Shown here one piece after another: positions 52,463-64,000 of a stretch of 64,000 nucleotides of DNA. The DNA is from Bacteroides sp. (GTDB lineage Bacteria > Bacteroidota > Bacteroidia > Bacteroidales > Bacteroidaceae). Each line of letters opens with the position of its first letter. Position 1 is the stretch's first letter. Both the position numbers and the translations under genes were made by a program. Location: positions 310,001 to 374,000 of the forward strand of contig JAJQFD010000042.1 of assembly GCA_021201335.1 (NCBI GenBank), written 5' to 3'. A model generated the notes under the pieces. That model had not been told where the DNA came from, did not search any database, and saw nothing but the letters and a program-made list of their open reading frames with translations.

Positions 52463-53209
52463 TCAATCAAAGAGTTCCTGTAAAATAGAAAGAGATTTCA
52501 ATTCCGGAAACCCCGGAATATGCAAACGATAGTAATCATTCATAATTACCAGACACCGTGCACGCTCCGTCCGACTCATGGGAAAAAGATGCATTGTTTC
52601 GTAATTCATACGCATCAGTCGCGTTACCCGGTATGCTTCATCACCACCGATATAAAAGGTGTGTACTTGCGGACGGATAGAAGTAAAGGAAGCGTTGAGC
52701 AAATCAAAATAATCCCCTTTTTGATAATCATCTACATTCGGGTAAAGTCCGAGAAAACGGGAAAGCCTCATCAGGAAAACAAGATGGAAATTGGCAAAGT
52801 TCTCATGACAGATGTCCAGCCAGATTATCGAATGTCGCAAATAAGCAAACAAAGGCCGGTTCTCGGCCTCTTCGCGAACGCTTCTGTAAAGGAATTCGGC
52901 CAAGAACAAAGCAATGGCAGATTTATAAGGGTCATAAGGAAGAGTCATAAATGGAAAGGCAGACTTCGCTTCCCGGATGCGATGCAAATTGACATTCGGA
53001 CGGATATTCGCCTCAATCTCAATAATAGAAAGAGGCTGAAATAACACATATTTAACAGCAGACTTTCTGGAACGGGAAGCTGAAACCAGAAAAGAAAGCC
53101 GCCCGAATAACTCTGTGTAAATATCCACAATATTCGTTGTATCGTTATACTTCAGAGAGTGTAAAACAATTCCTGTGGTTTTTTGAAACATAAAAGGAGT
53201 TATTGACAA
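52463..53209 (-). CDS. recO: DNA repair protein RecO
   Basis: [33 protein letters not shown], RecO-like length and composition. Confidence 0.92.
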   Translation of the reverse strand: MSITPFMFQKTTGIVLHSLKYNDTTNIVDIYTELFGRLSFLVSASRSRKSAVKYVLFQPLSIIEIEANIRPNVNLHRIREAKSAFPFMTLPYDPYKSAIALFLAEFLYRSVREEAENRPLFAYLRHSIIWLDICHENFANFHLVFLMRLSRFLGLYPNVDDYQKGDYFDLLNASFTSIRPQVHTFYIGGDEAYRVTRLMRMNYETMHLFPMSRTERARCLVIMNDYYRLHIPGFPELKSLSILQELFD

Positions 53210-53297
53210 ACAAAGCTACGAAAAAGAGTTTTATCAGCCAAATTCGGTCTCAGAGGCGAAAAAAGTGCACAGCAGTGGAAAATATTTTTCAGAAATG

Positions 53298-53328
53298 TTT
53301 GGTAATTCCAAAATACTATCTACCTTTG
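53298..53328 (+). promoter_or_regulatory. Bacteroidetes primary-sigma promoter upstream of tRNA-Glu
   Basis: TTTG (53298-53301) - 19 bp - TACCTTTG (53321-53328), exact match to TTTG-N19-TAnnTTTG. Confidence 0.8.
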
Positions 53329-53381
53329 CATCCGCAATCGAGAGGGAAACCCTCAGGAGCTGCAGAAATGCAAGACATGTT

Positions 53382-53453
53382 GGCCCATTCGTCTATCGGT
53401 TAGGACGCCAGATTTTCATTCTGGAAAGAGGGGTTCGATTCCCCTATGGGCTA
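53382..53453 (+). tRNA. tRNA-Glu (anticodon TTC)
   Basis: GGCCCAT...ATGGGCT acceptor stem; anticodon arm CCAGA-TTTTCAT-TCTGG; GGTTCGATTCC T-arm. Confidence 0.95.
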
Positions 53454-53492
53454 CAAAAGTAAAAATAATAAATCAAATAAAGATTAGTCGAA

Positions 53493-53747
53493 ATGGCAAA
53501 TCACAAATCATCATTAAAGAGAATCAGACAAGAAGAAAAGAGAAAACTTCATAACAGATATTACGCTAAAAGTGCAAGAACTGTTATAAGAAAGCTCCGT
53601 TCTACTACAGATAAAGCAGAAGCTACTGCTCTTTATCCTTATGTAGTGAAAAAAGTGGATAAACTTGCGAAAGTTAACATTATCCACAAGAATAAAGCCA
53701 ACAACCTAAAATCAAAACTGGCTTTATACATCAACAAATTAGGTTAA
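53493..53747 (+). CDS. rpsT: 30S ribosomal protein S20
   Basis: [35 protein letters not shown]. Confidence 0.96.
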   Translation: MANHKSSLKRIRQEEKRKLHNRYYAKSARTVIRKLRSTTDKAEATALYPYVVKKVDKLAKVNIIHKNKANNLKSKLALYINKLG

Positions 53748-53933
53748 TTCTACTGTAAAATAGAAAATAATATCAACAAATTGGTTGGACTATCCGGTTC
53801 AGCCTTTTTGCTTTTATATCCCCTCAAAAAGAAAAGATAAAAAGCTATAAATGAGTGTATTTTTATACACTCTAACGCAACAAATCCGGGATTTTTTCAC
53901 TATCTTTGCTTAGATATTCTAAGAGGAAAATAA

Positions 53934-55895
<1,962 letters not shown>

Positions 55896-55936
55896 TTTAT
55901 AAACTAATAAATCCGACCTCACATCTTACAACGAGG

Positions 55937-55968
55937 AAAAAGGTGTCTCTTGAGAGGCACCTTTTTTT
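55937..55968 (+). terminator. Rho-independent terminator after gyrB
   Basis: AAAAAGGTGTCTCTTGAGAGGCACCTTTTTTT. Confidence 0.92.
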
Positions 55969-56168
55969 ATATCTACTTCATCATCCCTTCACATAATGGG
56001 TTTTATTACTACATCAAAAGTTACTCATAAAAGAAATACCTCACTCATTCACAGAAAATTATAAAATAGGCTTTGTTTCACAACACATATAGTTTATAGT
56101 ATTATTCAAAAGAAGTAGTTATCTTTGTTTATAGCTTTCAATATACCTACTACTAGTATTATATATCT

Positions 56169-58216
56169 ATGAGAAACGCGATTTGCATTTTATTGCTTCT
56201 TTTTAGGTTTAACACCGGCATATAGTTCCTGGCAATATACAGTCAGCAATTACAATAAGAAAGAATATAAAGCTGGAAATCAAAACTGGCAGATCACACA
56301 GCATATTAATGGATGGATGTATATAGCCAATAATAAAGGATTACTGGAATTTGATGGTGTATACTGGAATATTTACCCCTTCGAATATACCAAGATGCGT
56401 GCTGTAAAAGTCGGCTATGACAACCTGATTTATTGTGGCGGATTAGAAGAATTCGGCTATTACCGTCCGAATGAAAACGGAGAGTTATGCTATACCAACT
56501 TATCAAAGCAATTACCAGAAAATACTAAAGTGGGTGTTATTTGGGATATTGGAGTTAATACCGAAGAAATCTATTTTATTTCTAACAATGCCATTTTCCA
56601 ATGGAAAGAAGAAAGCCTATCCATTCTGCATGATAGTTTATCCGTAATAGCTTCATCTATGATCGATAATCGTTTGCACCTATTAACCAATCAAGGTATT
56701 ATGGTACATGATGATCATAAATTATGGCTTCTGCCGAACAGTGAATCATTCGGGAAACTTAAAGTAGTTGAAATGCTCCCCACCGAAAAAGGAATCTTAT
56801 TAGTGACGAATAAAGAAGGACTCTATCTTTACAAGGACGGTATTAAAAGTCCATACAGCGAAATTGCTAAAGATTTTATACAGCATAATCATTTTTTCTG
56901 TGCTGCTATTAAAGATTCCCAATTGGCTCTCGGTACTGTTCAAAATGGTATTCTGCTTATTAATCTGAAAAACAACGAATCAGAGCATATTTCTATTGAA
57001 AACGGGTTGCAGAACAAAACTGTCTTAAGACTTTGTTTCGATCAGGAGAATAACCTGTGGGTAGGACTGGATAATGGGATTGATTGTATTCATCTTAATT
57101 CTCCCATTCTTTCATTATGCAAAAGCAAACTAATAGGTTCGGGATATAGCGCGCAGTTAAAGAATGACTTTCTCTACCTGGGAACCAATCAAGGATTATA
57201 TACTACAAAGACCAATCGGTTGAGTAAAGAAAAAGAATTAGATATTGATCTTATTCCAGGCATGGCTGGACAAGTATGGTCCCTAAGAAACATTCAGGAT
57301 GATCTGTTTTGTAACTCTGATAATGGTGTTTTCCTGTTGGATAAAGGTGAGGTACAGAAAATAGCCGGGACTTCAGCCACGTGGAATGTCATGTCTCTGA
57401 ATGATGATAAAAACACACTGATTGGGGGTACTTATTCCGGTTTATGTATTCTGAAACGCACAGATGGGAAATGGCTGTTTTCAAACAGAATAACAGGTTT
57501 CGGACAGTCGTCGAAAACAATGCTGGCAGAAAATAAAAACAACTATATCTGGATTGCCAACAGTGAACATGGAGTATCCCGTCTTAAGATCTCGGATAAC
57601 CTTCAGGAGGTAGAGCATTTCAGAAACTACAATTCGGAGAAATACCCCGTGCGAGGAAATATTTGCATAGCTACGATAGATAATGACATTGTGTTTACTT
57701 CGGTAAAAGGTCTATTCCGTTACAACCAACTCAAAGACTTACTTGAAGAATACGAAGAACTCAATGAGTTGCTGGATGGTAAAACCCATTATACCTACAT
57801 CAAACAAGATGAAAACAGGAATATCTGGTATGTAGCCAATGGTACGCTTAAGATGATTCGCTACAACTCACAGGAGAAGGCTTACGAAAGAAATAAATAT
57901 GAATCGTATCTTTCCAATTCCTTAATCGAAGATTTTGAAGATATTTACTTTTATTCGGATCATCAAATACTTATCGGCACGGAAGATGGCTTCTCATTGA
58001 TAGACACACAGTCTCAACCGTCTGTTAAATATCCGTTAACCCTAGAGATCAGAAGAGTTTATAATACCAACTATCAGGATTCTCTTATCTATGGCAGAAG
58101 TTTTATTGGTAATACACGCTCTATCTCACTTCCCTATTCTCATAATTCATTAAGGATTGAATTCGGTGCCAATGCTTATGATCCCTTACAGAATGTTCTT
58201 TATTCATGGAGATATC
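56169..58216 (+). pseudogene. Two-component regulator propeller/HTCS-like sensor, truncated in or before the Y_Y_Y domain; N-terminal frame shift
   Basis: Propeller blades (NNLWVGLDNGIDCIHLNSPI); coding similarity stops at NVLYSWR near 58216; start ATG 56169 joins the long frame only if the T5 run at about 56200 is T4. Confidence 0.7.
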
Positions 58217-60430
58217 CAATCCGATATTGGTTGTTTTGATTTCTTCCCAGGTCAGGGTGGTAGAAACCAATCTGGGAGTTTCGGCAGTATTCGGTTTGGC
58301 GCCATTAATCAGCCAGTTGCCATAAGATGGTCTGAAATTCATGGTGCGGTAAGTGGGGTACAGACTGTAAGTGTTTTGATTAGCCAATACGCCGTAAGAT
58401 CCTCTCAGTTTCAAAGTAGAAATGTGATCAGCCAGAGGTTCAAAAAAGTTTTCGCGGGCTATGTTCCATCCGAGCGAAAAAGAAGGTGTCCAAATCCAAC
58501 GATCTTCGCGGCGATAACGGGAAGAACCATCGTAACGCAGGTTGGCTTCTACCAGATAACGTCCTTCATAGTCGTAATTAATCCGTCCGAAGAAACCGGC
58601 ATTCGCCCATTCGTTGTAAGCTCCCTCTATTTTGTAATTACTCGTACTGGTAGTTAAATCCAGTACCGGAAAATCCGTAGAAATCATATCCGAACGTTCC
58701 CCTCTGACATTCCGGTATTTCTGTTGTTCGATCTGCATACCTGCTGTTGCCGCAATGGTATGCTTTCCCAGTTCGATCAGATAATTGGTATAGACGTTTG
58801 GATTGAGAAAAGTTCCTTTATACGCTTCTTCGGATACCGTATTTTGGCTTGGGCCGGTCATAGTGGCCGCATACGTTTTTTCGGGATCGTTGGCATAGTG
58901 GGAATAAATGATTTTGTAATCCCAATGTGTCCAGTTATTATCGGTTTTTATATTCATTTCTCCGATAATATTCCAGTTTTTCAGCGGAGTAAAGGTAACG
59001 CGTATCTGCTGGGAAAGACCGTCTTTTTGCTCTTTATGACGGCCCCCGTTTTGCAACGCTTCGATATAGTTTATATCCGACATATAATATCCGTTCGGGT
59101 CATAAACCGGACGTACCGGACGGGCGCGACGCAATACGTTATTATAGAATGCTTCATTATAGAGCATCGAAGGACGATCATAATCGGTACGTACATAGCG
59201 GGTGGAGAAATCCACTTTAAAATAATCAGTCAACTGGGCAGAAATTTTCCCGGTCAGGTTGTAACGGCTATAACCATCTGTTCCGTAACGCATGAAACCA
59301 TCCTGAGTTAAAAAATTACCAGACAGGTAATAAGTAATTTTACCGGTTCCGCCGCTGATGCTGGCGTTATGCTCTTGAGAAGTCGACCAATCCTTGTAGT
59401 ACTCTTTTAACCAGTCCACATTTCCCCAGGTATAATCGTAGTTCCACTTTCCATCTGCCTGCGGCTCGGCTACATCCATGGGATCCAGCTTTCCATCAAC
59501 ATAATCCTTCACCTTTTGCATGTAGTTTCCACCGCCGTATGTTTTATCGCGGTAGTAATATTGGCCATTTTTATTGTAGGAAGCATCATCATAAAAGTTC
59601 ACATATTCCCAGGCATTCATCATTTTAGGCATCAAGACAGGAGTATTGAACCGGAAACTGTTATTGTAGTTAACCACCGGACGGCCTTCTTTTCCGGATT
59701 TGGTAGTGATGAGGATTACCCCGAATGGTGCCCGGGAGCCATAGATAGAAGAAGCGGCAGCATCTTTCAACACCGAAATGTTCTCAATATCCTGCGGGTT
59801 AATGGTGTTAATATCTCCTTCCATTCCGTCAATCAGAATAAGTGGATCACTTTTGGTGTAAGGATTTCCACTTTCATCCGTTCCTACCGTACCAATCCCC
59901 CGGATATTGATGGATTTGGAACCATTGAGTTCTCCTCCGTTGCCTGAATTGGAGATATTCAACCCCGGAATAAGTCCTTGCAATGCCTGCACCGCATTGG
60001 AAACAGGGCGTGCTTCCAGGTCTTTCGCGGATGCGGTGGCTACAGAACCGGTCAGGTTCACTTTTTTCTGCACACCGAAGCCTACTACTACGACCTCATC
60101 CAGAGCTTGGGAATCTTCTTTAAGAGATATTCTCATGTTGGGTACCGGTTTCATCTCTACAGAGATATATCCAATATAAGAAATCTGTAACATAGCCTCC
60201 GGAGCAACTTTCAGGGAGAAGTTACCATCCAGGTCAGTGATGGTTCCATTGGTTGTGCCTTTCTCCATAATGGTAACACCTGTGAGGGGTTCGGCGGTAG
60301 TGGCATCTGTAATTTGTCCTCTTACTTCCATCGTGTTTTGGGCATATACACCCACTCCACCCATGAAAAGCCAAAAACACAGTACAAAGAACTGTACCGG
60401 GAATTGTCGCGAAATTCGTTTTCTTTTCAT
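58207..60430 (-). pseudogene. SusC-family TonB-dependent receptor lacking its C-terminal barrel
   Basis: MKRKRISRQFPVQFFVLCFWLFMGGVGVYAQNTMEVRGQITDATTAEPLTGVTIMEKGT...; SusC homology ends at TNIGLDIS near 58215 then reads antisense of the neighbouring gene. Confidence 0.75.
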
Positions 60431-60852
60431 AATAATTAAATAAAAGTTTAACTGTAAAATTGTTAGTTAGTGTTGGCTCGATGAACCGATGGCACGAAAG
60501 TAGGTTAGAAAAGAAAACGGTAGGAAAAAAGAGGGGCATCAAAAGTACAACAAAGCGGGAGAACAGATACATCAAGTGTTTCTCAAAAAGAGGGTAAAAT
60601 ACTGATTTACAATAGATATATTCCCTATTGGATTCACCGAAGAAACAAAACGATTGGGGAAAGTTGAATAAAACTTTGGCCGGATATAATCAGGTCAAAA
60701 ATTTGTGTTTATGCGCACATTCACTCTATAAAAAACTCTCATTCTTCAAATTTCCTATTTTTTTGCTTAAACCTTCTAGGTACAGTATTGACTCATCTTT
60801 ATATTTGCATTCTATCCAAAACGCAAATTCTATATCTCTTAAAACTAATACA

Positions 60853-63800
60853 ATGAATGATTTAATCGAAAAAAGTCCCGACAAACAAATGGGCCTGAAT
60901 GAAAGAATAACTTTCAGGAATTTCCCGGGCCTCCAGTTACGAATCATGTTTTTGTTCCTACTACTATTTTCTACCGGACATTCATTTTACCCGATGAATG
61001 TAAATGCCACTACTTACCATGTAAACCAACAAGCTCAAACGTTAAAAGGAAAAGTTGTTGATTCGTTGGGTGATCCTTTACCGGGTGCAACCATTCAGCA
61101 AAAGGGCAGTACAAAAGGAGTTATTACAGATATTGACGGTAACTTCGAATTCACCGGATGTAAACCCGGAGACATTCTGGTCATTTCCTACATTGGGATG
61201 GAAACAAAAGAAGTAAAGTTCCAGGGAGAACGCCAACTCATCATTACCCTGAAAGACAAAACCGATGAGCTGGACGAAGTTACCGTTGTTGCTTTCGCCA
61301 AACAAAAGAAAGAAAGTGTGGTAGCCTCTATTACCACCGTCAAACCTTCCGAACTAAAAGTTCCCAGCAGCAACCTGACCACCGCCCTTGCGGGACGGGT
61401 AGCCGGATTAATCTCTTACCAGCAAAGCGGTGAACCCGGACAGGACAATGCTAATTTCTTTATCCGGGGTATTACCACCTTCGGTGCAGATGCCAAGAAA
61501 GATCCTTTGATCTTAATTGATGGTATCGAGCTAAATTCAGATGATCTGGCACGTCTGAATACGGACGACATTGCATCTTTCTCCATCATGAAGGATGCTA
61601 CGGCTACGGCTCTTTACGGTGCACGTGGTGCCAATGGAGTGATTCTGGTTACTACCAAAGAAGGGAAAGAAGGAAAAGTAACGGTTAATGCCCGAGTGGA
61701 AAATACCTTTACCCGCCCTACCGAGCGAAGAAAGATAGCCGATCCGGTTACCTACATGCGGATGCAAAACGAAGCGATTAAAACCCGCGACCCAATGGGG
61801 CTGGCCCTCTATTCGGAAGAAAAGATTGCGATGACAGCTGCCGGCAGATATCCCAATCTCTTCCCAGCGATCAACTGGTATGACACGATGCTGAAAGATA
61901 TGACTGTCAATCAACGGGCCAACGTCAGTCTGAGCGGAGGAGGTAAACTGGCAAGATATTATGTAGCGGGGAATGTCTCCCATGATACCGGCAATATACG
62001 GGTAGATAAAAGGAACAACTACAACAATAATATTAAGTTGATCAAATATTCTTTCCGTTCAAACATCAATATCGACCTGACTAAAACAACCGAGTTATTC
62101 CTCAAAATGAGTGCTTCTTTTGATGATTACAACGGACCAATTGACGGAGGTACCGAAGTCTACCGAATGGCCATGCAAGCCAATCCGGTTTTGTTTCAAC
62201 CTTACTATACACCGGATAATCAATACGTCAGTGTCAACCATATTTTATACGGGAATTATGGAGCCGGAAGTTACGTGAACCCGTATGCACAGGTACAAAG
62301 AGGCTACAAGGAATACAGTAAAAATACCATCCTTGCCCAGTTGGGATTCAAGCAAAACCTGGATGTAATTACCAAGGGATTATCGGCAAGGGTACTGGTT
62401 AATATCGACCGCTATGCAGAAACATCGGCAACCCGGGCATGGAATCCTTACTTCTATGGGGTTTCGAGTTATAACCTCAACGAAGGAAGTTACCGATTAA
62501 AAAGATTGAGAACAGGTAGCGACGGACTCGACTTTAACCAAGGAAAAATGTATATCAACACAGCTTTCTATCTGGAAGGTACCCTGGAATATTCACGGCT
62601 TTTCAAGGAAAAGCACCATACCAATGCCCTATTTGTTTATACCATGCGTGAGGCCAAAGAGTCAAACCCGGATATTAAGACCTTGCAGCTTTCCTTGCCT
62701 AACCGGAATATCGGTTTTGCAGGTCGTCTGGCTTATAACTACGACAACCGTTATATGATTGAAGGTAACTTCGGTTACAACGGTTCAGAACGTTTTTCAA
62801 AGAACAACCGGTGGGGATTCTTTCCGTCAATCGGGTTAGGTTGGATGCTCTCGAACGAAAAATTCTTTCAGCCGCTTTCTTCTTTCTTTAACCAGTTCAA
62901 GCTTAAAGCCACCTATGGTATGGCAGGGAACGACCAGATTGGTAATAACGATGATCGGTTCTATTACATGTCGGAAGTCAAAAACAACGAAGATAAAGCC
63001 GTAAACTGGGGAGAAAGACTGGACTATAGTCCCGGAGGTGGATTTTATGTCAACCGATATGCCAACGACCAGATTGGATGGGAGAAATCTTATAAGTTGA
63101 ATGCCGGTGTGGAATTCAGTACTACCTTCGGCCTGAATGCGAACATCGAATACTTCCACGAGAAAAGAGAGAATATACTTTTATCCCGTACCATTCCTGC
63201 TACCACCGGAATTACCCAGGATGTAAAAGCCAATCTGGGAAAGGCCAAAGGAAGCGGATTCGATATAGAACTTAATTACGAAAAGTTCTTCAACAAAGAT
63301 CTTTGGCTGACTTCCCGGGGTACTTTCACCTACGCTGCCAGCAAAGTGCTGAAATGGGAAGAACCGGATTACAGCGAAACTCCATGGGTATCTGCCGTAA
63401 ACAAGACCATCGGACGGGTAGCCGGATACATTGCCGAACGTCTTTTTATTGACGAAGAAGAGGTAAGGAACTCCCCTACTCAATTCGGCGATTATACCGC
63501 AGGAGACATCAAATACCGCGATATAAACAGGGATGGCAAAATTAATGAACTGGATAAAGTTACTTTGGGTTATCCAAATACACCACAGATCATGTACGGA
63601 TTCGGTTTCTCCCTGGGTTACAAAGGCATTGATATATCCTGTTTCTTCCAGGGATCTGCACGGCAGTCTTTTATGCTGGACTTAGCCGATATCACTCCCT
63701 TCCATAATATTCGCGGAGACGGCCTGATCGGACAAAACGCCGTTCTGCAAGCTATTGCCGACAATTACTGGTCGGAATCCAATCCCAATCCGTATGCTTT

Positions 63801-64000
63801 CTGGCCCCGGCTACAAAACGGAATGAACGAAAACAACAAGCAGGAAAGCACCTGGTGGCTGCAAGATGCCAGCTATTTAAGGCTGAAATCAGTCGAACTC
63901 GGATACACGCTTCCGCAGGCTTTAACCAGAAAACTAAAAATAAGCAACCTGCGTCTCTACGTAAGCGGAACGAATCTCGTTCGGTGGAGTAAATTCAAAT
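60853..64000 (+). CDS. SusC-family TonB-dependent receptor (runs off window end)
   Basis: LKGKVVDSLGDPLPGATIQQKGSTKGVITDIDGNFEFTG, LILIDGIELNSDDLARLNTDDIASFSIMKDATATALYGARGANGVILVTTKEG. Confidence 0.93.
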   Translation, partial: MNDLIEKSPDKQMGLNERITFRNFPGLQLRIMFLFLLLFSTGHSFYPMNVNATTYHVNQQAQTLKGKVVDSLGDPLPGATIQQKGSTKGVITDIDGNFEFTGCKPGDILVISYIGMETKEVKFQGERQLIITLKDKTDELDEVTVVAFAKQKKESVVASITTVKPSELKVPSSNLTTALAGRVAGLISYQQSGEPGQDNANFFIRGITTFGADAKKDPLILIDGIELNSDDLARLNTDDIASFSIMKDATATALYGARGANGVILVTTKEGKEGKVTVNARVENTFTRPTERRKIADPVTYMRMQNEAIKTRDPMGLALYSEEKIAMTAAGRYPNLFPAINWYDTMLKDMTVNQRANVSLSGGGKLARYYVAGNVSHDTGNIRVDKRNNYNNNIKLIKYSFRSNINIDLTKTTELFLKMSASFDDYNGPIDGGTEVYRMAMQANPVLFQPYYTPDNQYVSVNHILYGNYGAGSYVNPYAQVQRGYKEYSKNTILAQLGFKQNLDVITKGLSARVLVNIDRYAETSATRAWNPYFYGVSSYNLNEGSYRLKRLRTGSDGLDFNQGKMYINTAFYLEGTLEYSRLFKEKHHTNALFVYTMREAKESNPDIKTLQLSLPNRNIGFAGRLAYNYDNRYMIEGNFGYNGSERFSKNNRWGFFPSIGLGWMLSNEKFFQPLSSFFNQFKLKATYGMAGNDQIGNNDDRFYYMSEVKNNEDKAVNWGERLDYSPGGGFYVNRYANDQIGWEKSYKLNAGVEFSTTFGLNANIEYFHEKRENILLSRTIPATTGITQDVKANLGKAKGSGFDIELNYEKFFNKDLWLTSRGTFTYAASKVLKWEEPDYSETPWVSAVNKTIGRVAGYIAERLFIDEEEVRNSPTQFGDYTAGDIKYRDINRDGKINELDKVTLGYPNTPQIMYGFGFSLGYKGIDISCFFQGSARQSFMLDLADITPFHNIRGDGLIGQNAVLQAIADNYWSESNPNPYAFWPRLQNGMNENNKQESTWWLQDASYLRLKSVELGYTLPQALTRKLKISNLRLYVSGTNLVRWSKFK

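Noticed and set aside
53340-53400. Regulatory RNA leader before tRNA-Glu
   Set aside because: The short stretch between a perfect promoter and the tRNA is explained as a precursor leader.

Overview
The window looks like chromosomal DNA from a Bacteroidales gut-type bacterium, probably Parabacteroides-like by gene style (inference, not proven). The left part holds housekeeping genes: EnvC-like M23 peptidase, DUF4292 lipoprotein, TPR protein, dut, dgt and a GNAT/acyltransferase pair resembling glsB-glsA. A complete dcw division/peptidoglycan cluster follows (mraZ-rsmH-ftsL-like-ftsI-murE-mraY-murD-ftsW-murG-murC-ftsQ-ftsA-ftsZ, then a YqeY-type gene). From about 24.9 to 38.7 kb lies the most interesting accessory region, a 2-aminoethylphosphonate-type catabolic locus. 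It contains an orphan regulator, a divergent MFS-like transporter, phnX, phnW, an FAD amine oxidoreductase, and electron-transfer-flavoprotein genes in which EtfA carries an N-terminal 2x[4Fe-4S] domain. These are followed by a small exported protein, a SusC/SusD pair and a lipoprotein phosphodiesterase. Next come a T9SS-tailed subtilase with a PorV-like partner, two unknown proteins, a rhomboid protease, and a DapA/SSS/Fe-ADH/PdxA2/DUF1537 acid-sugar locus. The window then continues with recO, tRNA-Glu, rpsT, gyrB, a truncated SusR/HTCS-like sensor and two divergent SusC genes. The main non-coding finding is two families of intergenic arrays with an exact 22-bp period, each present at two separate places. 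A 14-bp motif is shared by the two promoter regions of the phosphonate locus. Several genes carry frame lesions (two nonsense codons and four homopolymer-associated shifts), and two truncated genes meet at about 58.2 kb. These may be real decay or sequence/assembly errors.
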